A DNA stretch of 64,000 nt from Burkholderiales bacterium (lineage in GTDB: Bacteria > Pseudomonadota > Gammaproteobacteria > Burkholderiales > Casimicrobiaceae). The notes under the pieces were generated by a model. That model was not told the DNA's origin and made no database searches. It saw only the letters and a program-made list of their open reading frames with translations. The DNA is taken from positions 1 through 64,000 of the forward strand of contig JADZDD010000013.1 in NCBI GenBank assembly GCA_020851235.1, written 5' to 3'. This document shows, in pieces, positions 56,461-64,000 of the stretch. How positions within the stretch are numbered: position 1 is the first letter of the stretch; every line of letters begins with the position of its first letter. A program made the position numbers and the translations under genes.

Positions 56461-56505
56461 AATGTATCCGCGCCACCCGCCGCCGTCCCCCCTCGCCGCG
56501 GGGGG
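56461..56505 (-). promoter_or_regulatory. C6-N7-G6 operator and promoter of the exported-peptide/alcohol dehydrogenase operon
   Basis: CCCCCC (56487-56492) and GGGGGG (56500-56505) flank seven bases. On the minus strand, exactly 17 bases after the G run, stands GGATACATT (56469-56461), a -10-like element 32 bases before the ATG at 56428. Confidence 0.62.
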
Positions 56506-56563
56506 TCGGACGTCCCGTCGTGACGCCCGGCGGTTTGGCGAGCCCTCCTTCGTCGGCCCTGCC

Positions 56564-58207
<1,644 letters not shown>

Positions 58208-58261
58208 GACAATCTCCGGTGAAGTGACGTTGGCGGCGGGTCCCGCCGCACGACCATCGTC

Positions 58262-58307
58262 ACGATAGCGCCGACGGGGCCTGCGCGCCCCCCCATCGGC
58301 CGGGGGG
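58262..58307 (-). promoter_or_regulatory. C6-N7-G6 operator and promoter of the acyl-CoA ligase gene
   Basis: C7 (58288-58294) and G6 (58302-58307) flank ATCGGCC. On the minus strand, exactly 17 bases after the G run, stands CGCTATCGT (58270-58262), matching the CTA core of the elements at the wax ester synthase and DUF1302 promoters. The ligase ATG at 58207 is 54 bases further. Confidence 0.62.
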
Positions 58308-58351
58308 CGCGCTCCGAACGTGCGAGCTTGCGACCGCGCCGTTCGTGGCGA

Positions 58352-60058
58352 TCAGGCCGACGGTCCGAAGTACACCTCGAAGAATCGCGAGAGGATGGCC
58401 GGCGGTACCGCCACGTTCGCCTCGACGCTGGTGCGTACGCACACCAGCGCGGGCCCGGGATGCGCTCGCGCACGTTCCAGCGCCGGGGCGAGTTGCGCGA
58501 TGTCGGTCACCGTCTCGCCGTGGCAGCCGAGACTGGTGGCAAGCTCGGCCCAGTCGACGGCGCCCATCGTGGTGCCGAAAGTCTTGCCCCAGCGCATCGT
58601 TCCGTTGGGAATCTCCATCGACCACTGGCCCTCGGCAAACACCACTGCGGTGATCTTGACGCCCTCGCGCACCGCAGTCGACAGCTCCATCACGTTGAAA
58701 CCCGCGGCGCCGTCGCCGCTGACGCACACCACCTCGCGCGAGGGATCACCGAGCTTCGCGCCGATCGCCGAAGGGATGCCGGTGCCGAGCATGCCGAGCT
58801 CCAGGATGCTGTGGAACGACGACGGGCGCGTCGACGGCAGCGCGATCGAGGTCCAAAGCGAGGTGAAGCCGCCGTCGGCGACGTAGACGGCGTCGCGTCC
58901 GAACGCTTCGCCGACGACCGTGCACGCCTGGCCGGGGTGAATGCCGCTGCCGTTCCAGCCGGTGAGCGCATCGGCGATGCCCTTCACGAATCCGGCGCGG
59001 CTTTCCCGCGCGGGGGCAAGATCGCGACGGGCATGACCCTTGATGGCGCGACCGGCAAGCGCGCCGCCCAATCCTTCGAGTGTCGCCTTCGCATCGGCGA
59101 CGATGCCCAGTGCCGTCGGTCGTGTCACGCCGATGTGCCGCGGATCGACGTCGACATGGATCAGCTTGCAGCGCGCGGGATCGCCCCAGTACTTGTCGTA
59201 GGGAACGTCGAGGTTCCCCACCCGCGAGCCGACGACGAGCATGACGTCGGCGCGCCGGCGCAGGTCATCCGCCGCGGGGCTTTGCGACAGGAAGCAGTTC
59301 GGATGATCGTGCGGGACCACCGCACGACCGGCGAGCGACGGGATCACCGGGCAATCGAGCACCGCGACGAGGTCGAGCAGCGCCTGGTTGGCGCCCGCAC
59401 GATCGACACCGCTTCCGGCGAAGATCACCGGATGCGCGGCGTCGGCCAGGAGATCCGCCGCGGCGGCAAGCTGTGCCGACGACGGTTGCGGCAGGGCGCC
59501 CCGGCCGGAGAACGCCGCGTGGATGGGAGCCGATGCGGCGTCCCCCGTCGCGTACATGGTCGGTCCGGGGATCTCGAGGTGCACCGGACCCGGCCGCCCC
59601 GCCCACATCTCGCGAAACGCCATGCGCACGAGTTCGGGAATGCGCGACCACTCGAATACCGGGCCGCCCCATTTCACCGTGGGTCGGAAGAGGTCGATCT
59701 GATCCTGGCCCTGGAACGTGGCGGAGGTGGAGGGGTAGGCGATACCGAGGCGATGCTGCGACGTGATGGCGAGCACGGGCACGCCTTCGTGTCTCGCGGT
59801 GACGATCCCCGGCAACAGATTCGCCGAGCCGGGCCCGGGATTGCCGAGAACCACACCGACTTGCCCCGTCGTCTTGTACAAGCCTTCGGCCATGTGCACC
59901 GCGGCCGCCTCGTGACGGATCGGTACCAGCCGGATCCCGTTGCCTTCGAGCGCCGCGAGGAAAGGATCGATCTCGGGGCACGACAGCCCGAATACGAACT
60001 TCACGCCTTCGTTGGCAAGCGCTCGCGCGAGAAGCTCACCGCCGCTGATCTGTGACAT
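58352..60058 (-). CDS. Thiamine-diphosphate-dependent enzyme, acetolactate-synthase-like
   Basis: A 568-residue ThDP enzyme with the three-domain layout of acetohydroxyacid synthase, oxalyl-CoA decarboxylase and 2-hydroxyacyl-CoA lyase. Catalytic Glu50 lies in IRHEAAAVHMAEG. The central domain has HPVIFAGSGVDRAGAN, and the ThDP/Mg motif reads SGDGAAGFNVMELSTAVREGV. No regulatory ilvN-type subunit is encoded nearby, so branched-chain amino-acid synthesis is unlikely. In this context a 2-hydroxyacyl-CoA lyase or similar role producing an aldehyde for the aldehyde dehydrogenase is possible but unproven. Confidence 0.85.
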   Translation of the reverse strand: MSQISGGELLARALANEGVKFVFGLSCPEIDPFLAALEGNGIRLVPIRHEAAAVHMAEGLYKTTGQVGVVLGNPGPGSANLLPGIVTARHEGVPVLAITSQHRLGIAYPSTSATFQGQDQIDLFRPTVKWGGPVFEWSRIPELVRMAFREMWAGRPGPVHLEIPGPTMYATGDAASAPIHAAFSGRGALPQPSSAQLAAAADLLADAAHPVIFAGSGVDRAGANQALLDLVAVLDCPVIPSLAGRAVVPHDHPNCFLSQSPAADDLRRRADVMLVVGSRVGNLDVPYDKYWGDPARCKLIHVDVDPRHIGVTRPTALGIVADAKATLEGLGGALAGRAIKGHARRDLAPARESRAGFVKGIADALTGWNGSGIHPGQACTVVGEAFGRDAVYVADGGFTSLWTSIALPSTRPSSFHSILELGMLGTGIPSAIGAKLGDPSREVVCVSGDGAAGFNVMELSTAVREGVKITAVVFAEGQWSMEIPNGTMRWGKTFGTTMGAVDWAELATSLGCHGETVTDIAQLAPALERARAHPGPALVCVRTSVEANVAVPPAILSRFFEVYFGPSA

Positions 60059-60132
60059 CGCCTATGCTCCTTTGCCGGATACGCGCGGATCGCGCGAAGG
60101 GTCGCCAGCATGGCGCCGGCGCCGCGCCGACA

Positions 60133-60152
60133 CACCCCCGGCGGTGGGGGGG
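60133..60152. promoter_or_regulatory. Imperfect C5-N6-G7 repeat between the ThDP gene and a divergent gene
   Basis: CCCCC (60135-60139), six bases, then seven Gs (60146-60152). It resembles the island's C6-N7-G6 sites but has a shorter gap, and no convincing -10 lies 17 bases away on the minus strand. On the plus strand GTCACGAGG stands at that distance, like the aldehyde dehydrogenase site. Orientation is ambiguous. Confidence 0.35.
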
Positions 60153-60268
60153 ATCGACGCCAAGCGAAGGTCACGAGGCGTTGCTGCAGGACCGGGCGAC
60201 AGCACCGGTCGAGTCGATGCGCCCCTTGCGATCTCCGGGTGCGGGTCGTGGCGGCGTACACTGCGGCC

Positions 60269-60820
60269 ATGATCGCTTACATCTTCTGGCACGTGGCGCC
60301 GGCGGGGACCGCGACCACCTACGAACCGGCGCTCCTCCGCTTCGGTGCCGCGCTCGCGGCGACGGGAACCCCGGGTCTTCTCGGCAACGCGACGTATCGC
60401 ATCGCCGGCACGCCATGGATGCCCGAGCCGGGTTACGAGGATTGGGCGTGGCTTGCGGGCTCCTGGGCGCTCGACGAGCTCAATCGGCGTGCCGTAGAGG
60501 GCGAGGCCAAGGTGCCGCACGACGCGGTCGCGCAGGCCACCAAGCACGGCGGCTTCGGCGCACTGCATTACCTCGTCGCCGGCGAACACCGGGCGCCTCC
60601 CGGCGATTCGCGCGTCTTCTGGATCTCACGGCCGCGCGGTGTCGTGTGGCGCGACGTCATGCCCGGCATCGTCGCCTCAGCGACGTCGCCGGTGACGGTC
60701 TGGCGCCGGCAGATGGTGCTCGGCCCGTCCAGCGAGTTCGCGATCATCGGCGCGCCAGGGTCCTCGCTCACGCTCCCCGAGGGCTGGAGCGTCACCGCGG
60801 TGGATCGACACCGGTTGTAA
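60269..60820 (+). CDS. Protein of unknown function
   Basis: A 183-residue soluble protein I do not recognise. It begins MIAYIFWHVAPAGTATTYEP and is rich in Trp and aromatic residues (YEDWAWLAGSWALDELNRRAV, VFWISRPRGVVWRDVM). No signal peptide or membrane helix is seen. Codon use and base content resemble the neighbours. The ATG at 60269 is chosen because upstream in-frame sequence is basic, low-complexity and overlaps the region before the divergent ThDP gene. No function is assigned. Confidence 0.65.
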   Translation: MIAYIFWHVAPAGTATTYEPALLRFGAALAATGTPGLLGNATYRIAGTPWMPEPGYEDWAWLAGSWALDELNRRAVEGEAKVPHDAVAQATKHGGFGALHYLVAGEHRAPPGDSRVFWISRPRGVVWRDVMPGIVASATSPVTVWRRQMVLGPSSEFAIIGAPGSSLTLPEGWSVTAVDRHRL

Positions 60821-60902
60821 GACGCGCGGCGAACGCTGCGCGATTCATCGCCGCGTCACGCCGCTGCGCAGGGGTCCGCCGCGCGGAGGCCGCGACGACG
60901 GC

Positions 60903-61757
60903 TCAGTTCAGCGCTGCGGCAAGCTCGCGCCGATAACGTCGCACGAGGTCACTGTCCGCCGGCAGCGCGGCAAACACCGTGAGCATCGTGCGCCGCCCGA
61001 CGTCGTCGCCGAAGCTGCGATCGGTGCGCACGATCGCGAGGAGTTCGGGGAGCGCCCGCTCGTACTCGCCCGCCGCCGCCAGCGCCCGTGCGTACGCGAG
61101 CTTGGCGGCGCAATCGACCGGATCGGTCGCAGCAGCGCGTGCGAGTCCGGCGATGTCGGCGCTGCCAGCCTCCGCAAGCGCCGCGCGTGCCGCAAGCGCG
61201 GCAAGCCGTTGCGGGTCGCGCAACGGCCGCCGCCGGGCGTCGAGCCTGCCGACGTCGACGCGCGCCTCGTCGATGCGTCCCAAGGCGAGCAGCACCTCGA
61301 TGCGCAGCAGCAGCGCGCGCTCGTCGTCCGGGTCGAGCGCGAAGGCGCGGTCGAGTGCGGTAAGCGCCGCCTCGTGCTCGCCAGCGTCGGCGTGCTCCGC
61401 CGCCGCAGCCACCCACGGCGCGGCCGGAGACGGCAGCGCGTCGAGCAGGAACGCGCGGACCGCGCTCTCCGGCAGTGCGCCGGTGAACTCGTCGGCGACC
61501 TCACCCGCGACGAACAGCTTGCAGTTCGGAATCCCACGCACGCCGTAGCGCGCCGCGATCTGCGGCTCCTCGTCCGAGTTCACCTTGACGAGCGTCATGC
61601 GATCGCCGAACTCGGCGGCCACCCGCTCGAGCACGGGTGCAAGCGCCCGGCAAGGCGCGCACCAGGGCGCCCAGAAGTCGACCAGCACGGGGCGCGAGGC
61701 GGAGGCACGCAAGACCTGTTCGTCGAAATCGGCGGTGGTGACGGTGGTAACGCTCAC
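60903..61757 (-). CDS. Thioredoxin-TPR co-chaperone (CnoX/YbbN-like)
   Basis: An N-terminal thioredoxin domain with the active site DFWAPWCAPCRALAP (Cys33 and Cys36) and the cis-Pro loop GVRGIPNCKLF, followed by an alpha-helical, TPR-like C-terminal half (ALDRAFALDPDDERALLLRIEVLLALGRIDEAR). CnoX protects substrates from oxidative damage and passes them to GroEL. The 284-residue length fits. The GTG at 61757 has AAGGA at proper distance; an in-frame ATG at 61799 is possible. The WCAPC motif differs from the redox-dead SxxC of E. coli CnoX, so it may still be an active thioredoxin. Confidence 0.88.
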   Translation of the reverse strand: MSVTTVTTADFDEQVLRASASRPVLVDFWAPWCAPCRALAPVLERVAAEFGDRMTLVKVNSDEEPQIAARYGVRGIPNCKLFVAGEVADEFTGALPESAVRAFLLDALPSPAAPWVAAAAEHADAGEHEAALTALDRAFALDPDDERALLLRIEVLLALGRIDEARVDVGRLDARRRPLRDPQRLAALAARAALAEAGSADIAGLARAAATDPVDCAAKLAYARALAAAGEYERALPELLAIVRTDRSFGDDVGRRTMLTVFAALPADSDLVRRYRRELAAALN

Positions 61758-61922
61758 GAATCGATCCTTCGCATGATGGGCAGCGCATGCCCGATCCATG
61801 GTGAAGCGTAACCTGTCGATGGCGGGACGATGCCGTTGCCACGCAGAAAGCGCTCGCCATGCCAGCGCCCGGCGATCCGATCGTGGCTCCCTCCCACGTC
61901 CCTTGGCTCCATGGTCCGGCGC

Positions 61923-62405
61923 TCAGCGGCGCGCCACGTGGCGCTTGCCGGCGCGAGTTGCCGACCCGCGCGCGACGGCGGGCGGGGGATCGGGCCGCAC
62001 TCGGCCGGGTTTCTTCCGTCGCACACCCGCTGCCGCGGCGCTCATCAGACGCCGGAACGAAGGACATTCCAAGTGGCTTGACGCGCGGCAGGCGACCGCA
62101 TGTCGCAATCCATCGCGCATCGCGGTGAGTCGTCGGATCGTGCGGTCGAGTTCGTCGGCCTTGTCCGACAGGAGTTGCCGGTCGATGCGTGGGCGATGCT
62201 CGGCGACGAACATGCGCGCGATCTCCGCGAGCGACAATCCCGCGGCGCGCCCCAGCGCGATCAGCGCCAGCTGCTCCACCACACGTGGCTCGAAGGTGCG
62301 GCGCAACCCATGCCTGCCAGCCGACGCGATCAGCCCCTTCTCTTCGTAGAAGCGCAACGTCGACGCCGGCACGCCGGTGACGCGCACCACCTCGGTAATG
62401 TCGAT
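61923..62405 (-). CDS. MerR-family transcriptional regulator with non-standard start codon
   Basis: A MerR-type activator of about 160 residues: the HTH reads ITEVVRVTGVPASTLRFYEEKGLI, then GLRRTFEPRVVEQLALIALGRAAGLSLAEIARMF and a short coiled region with one Cys pair-like ending (ACRASSHLEC). At the place where relatives begin with Met-Asp-Ile-Thr-Glu the codon is ATC (62405-62403) and the next candidate is ATT (62399-62397). No ATG, GTG or TTG lies near; the strong GGGGGAAGG ribosome site sits just before. I use the ATC. A longer start would run through the operator. It controls, most likely, the divergent DUF2938 gene. Confidence 0.78.
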   Translation of the reverse strand: MDITEVVRVTGVPASTLRFYEEKGLIASAGRHGLRRTFEPRVVEQLALIALGRAAGLSLAEIARMFVAEHRPRIDRQLLSDKADELDRTIRRLTAMRDGLRHAVACRASSHLECPSFRRLMSAAAAGVRRKKPGRVRPDPPPAVARGSATRAGKRHVARR

Positions 62406-62415
62406 GCCTTCCCCC

Positions 62416-62446
62416 TTGACTTCAAGTTCACTTGAAGTGGAATCAT
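62416..62446 (+). promoter_or_regulatory. MerR-type promoter with 19-bp spacer and operator
   Basis: TTGACT (-35, 62416-62421) and AATCAT (-10, 62441-62446) are 19 bases apart, the overlong spacing typical for MerR-activated promoters. Inside is the perfect repeat ACTTCAAGT-TC-ACTTGAAGT (62419-62438), close to SoxR/CueR-class boxes. Confidence 0.85.
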
Positions 62447-62492
62447 GCCATCTTCGTCTCGGGAAGGCAAAGACAAGCGAATGGGGATCGAC

Positions 62493-62984
62493 ATGGATCA
62501 CGTGTATAGCGCCCTCTTCATCGGCGTCGGCGCCACGCTGGCGACCGACCTCTGGGCCATCGCGCGGGCGCGCCTGCTCCGGGTTCCGATGCCCGACTGG
62601 GGCCTCGTCGGCCGCTGGTTTGCGCACATGGCGCGCGGGCGCTTCCGGCACGAACGGATCGCCGCGGCGGAGCCTGTGCGCGGCGAGCGCATGATCGGCT
62701 GGATCGCGCACTATCTGATCGGGATCGCGTTTGCCGGCGCGCTGCTCGCGACGTGCGGCCTCGCTTGGGCGCACCAGCCGACGCTTGCACCGGCGCTTGC
62801 AGTTGGCCTCGTCTCCGTCGCCGCGCCGTTCCTGCTGATGCAACCCGCCCTGGGGGCGGGCGTCGCCGCTCGGCGCACGCCGCGGCCCAACGTCGCACGG
62901 ATGCACAGCCTCATCACGCACACCGTCTTCGGGCTCGGCCTCTACGCGGCCGCGATCGTCCTTGCTACCATCTCAGGGAGGTGA
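62493..62984 (+). CDS. DUF2938 membrane protein
   Basis: A 163-residue inner-membrane protein with about four helices, starting YSALFIGVGATLATDLWAIARARLL and including IAHYLIGIAFAGALLATCGLAW and LITHTVFGLGLYAAAIVLA. It matches DUF2938, of unknown function. GGGGAT lies six bases before the ATG at 62493; an in-frame ATG at 62481 is less well placed. It is transcribed from a MerR-type promoter beside the MerR regulator, so it is likely induced by the signal that regulator senses, perhaps a metal or oxidant. Confidence 0.83.
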   Translation: MDHVYSALFIGVGATLATDLWAIARARLLRVPMPDWGLVGRWFAHMARGRFRHERIAAAEPVRGERMIGWIAHYLIGIAFAGALLATCGLAWAHQPTLAPALAVGLVSVAAPFLLMQPALGAGVAARRTPRPNVARMHSLITHTVFGLGLYAAAIVLATISGR

Positions 62985-63108
62985 AGAGCACTTCTCGCGT
63001 CCGATGCGCGCGGCCCGAGCCCGGGGATGCGCGCTGCACGGCCGGGCTAGGGGGACGGCCTGCAGCGGGAGGTTCGACCGCTCGACGCCGCAACGAAGAG
63101 ACCCGCGA

Positions 63109-63639
63109 TTACGCGGGAACGTAGACCAGGCGCATCACATCCTCGTCAACGCGCTCGTGCGCCACGAGGCCAAGTCGCGGACGAGGGCCGGCGAAGTACG
63201 GCTTGCCGTGGCCGAGCACGACGGGATGCAGGTAGATTCGATACTCGTCGATCAGGCCGAGTGCGGTGAGACTTTGCGCCAGGGTCGGGCCGGCGACTTC
63301 GATCTCGCCGTCGCGTTCGTCCTTGAGCTCGCGGATCGCGCGTTCGAGATCGCTTCCAACGAGTTGCGCATTGGGACCGACCGACTGCAACGTGCGCGAG
63401 ACGACCCATTTCGGCTGACTTCGCCACGCCGCCGCAAACGCGCGTTCATCGACGTTCCATTCGGGATGTTCGTCGTCCCAGTAACGCATGACGTCGTACA
63501 TCTCGCGCCCATAGATGCTGCCCACCTGGCGCTGCGCCTCGGCGACGAAATGACGGAAGAGCGCGGGGCCCGGCGCAAAGGCCATGTGATCGACGTAGCC
63601 GTCCAGCGACTGGTTCATTGCGAACACGAGCTTGGCCAT
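63109..63639 (-). CDS. Dihydrofolate-reductase-family (RibD C-terminal-like) protein
   Basis: A 176-residue protein of the DHFR/RibD-C fold: KLVFAMNQSLDGYVD at the start, YGREMYDVMRYW, KWVVSRTL, LKDERDGEIEVAGPTLAQSL (the NADP-binding strand and loop) and DEYRIYLHPVVLGHGKPYF. Many copies of this family are stress-linked and of unknown substrate. GGAGGAG precedes the ATG at 63639. It is a single gene, convergent with the DUF2938 gene and about 180 bases from the GNAT gene on the same strand. Confidence 0.87.
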   Translation of the reverse strand: MAKLVFAMNQSLDGYVDHMAFAPGPALFRHFVAEAQRQVGSIYGREMYDVMRYWDDEHPEWNVDERAFAAAWRSQPKWVVSRTLQSVGPNAQLVGSDLERAIRELKDERDGEIEVAGPTLAQSLTALGLIDEYRIYLHPVVLGHGKPYFAGPRPRLGLVAHERVDEDVMRLVYVPA

Positions 63640-63816
63640 GCGCATCTCCTCCATCGGCAGGGTACTCTACGCGGCGCCGGTCACGAAGACCGGCATGCAC
63701 GGCGACCGGCTGTTGCCGTCGTTCGAGCTCCTGGCTTTCTCGTCGCTGCGTTCGCTCGCCGCGAGGCTCGCATGAGGTCCGGCGCGCAGCGAATGCGCAT
63801 GGGCGCGAAGGCATGA

Positions 63817-64000
63817 TCATGTACCCAGGTGAAGTGCAAAAAAGCGGGTTCCCGGCAAGGGTGTCGCGCCGTACGGCGGGATCTCGACGAAGCCGAGTCG
63901 CGCATAGAGCGCCTGCGCCGCCGCCATCGTTGGAAGGGTGTCCAGGCGTAGCTCGCCGTATCCGGCGCGACGGGACGCCGCGATCATCGCCTCGACCAGG
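63817..64000 (-). CDS. GNAT family acetyltransferase, 3' part only
   Basis: The 5' part lies beyond the right edge. The 60 visible residues read LVEAMIAASRRAGYGELRLDT, then AAAQALYARLGFVEIPPYG and end TRFFALHLGT. The AxxLYxxxGF segment and FxEI strand are the usual C-terminal GNAT motif B region. The acceptor substrate cannot be told. Confidence 0.78.
   Translation of the reverse strand, partial: LVEAMIAASRRAGYGELRLDTLPTMAAAQALYARLGFVEIPPYGATPLPGTRFFALHLGT

Noticed and set aside
62406-62921. A 332-residue version of the MerR protein
   Set aside because: The added N-terminus would cover the divergent promoter and the DUF2938 gene and has no MerR similarity.

Overview
The window is about 64 kb of high-GC chromosomal DNA with dense housekeeping and catabolic genes. 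I see no insertion sequence, prophage, plasmid gene or CRISPR array. The gene set fits a betaproteobacterium, probably Burkholderiales-like: a metH split into two genes, opgGH glucan synthesis, a birA/SPOR pair, DUF1302/DUF1329 genes and frequent TACAAT-type -10 elements. The exact lineage cannot be fixed from sequence alone.

1-25.6 kb: coaX, a TerB-like gene, a thiolase, opgGH, an OmpR-type two-component pair, and a divergent operon PepSY / DUF2271 / PepSY-flavodoxin-reductase / apbE that looks like a periplasmic electron-transfer module. Four copies of a 9-bp box with 11-bp spacing lie between the regulator and that operon. Next come a DUF1254/DUF1214 lipoprotein, an AmpG-like permease, DUF1993, the two-gene cobalamin methionine synthase, cytochrome b561, a rhodanese, two TPM-domain proteins, a SPOR protein and birA.

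25.8-39.1 kb: hisN, a sugar-nucleotide-type epimerase, a beta-hydroxyacid dehydrogenase and an EamA transporter on the minus strand; a LarA-family racemase and an FmdB zinc ribbon on the plus strand; a zinc alcohol dehydrogenase; an amino-acid ABC importer without an ATPase gene, with a canonical intrinsic terminator inside its first permease gene; one tRNA-Gly(CCC); and a complete phosphonate/phosphite importer (phnD, phnC, two phnE).

39.1-60.1 kb: a lipid or hydrophobic-substrate catabolic island. It holds a 3-hydroxyacyl-CoA dehydrogenase, an aldehyde dehydrogenase, a wax ester synthase/DGAT, the four-gene DUF1302-DUF1329-YCF48-RND cluster, a large MalT/AlkS-like LuxR regulator, an esterase, an outer-membrane protein, an alcohol dehydrogenase with a 58-residue exported peptide upstream, an acyl-CoA ligase and a ThDP enzyme. 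Five intergenic regions here carry a G/C inverted repeat (typically C6-N7-G6) followed, exactly 17 bases after the G run, by a -10-like element. I propose these are operators of the LuxR-type regulator and that the island is one co-regulated system. This is the most interesting signal in the window.

60.2-64 kb: an unrecognised protein, a CnoX-like thioredoxin, a MerR-type regulator with no ordinary start codon, divergent from a DUF2938 membrane gene behind a textbook MerR-type promoter, a DHFR-family protein, and the 3' part of a GNAT acetyltransferase cut by the window edge.
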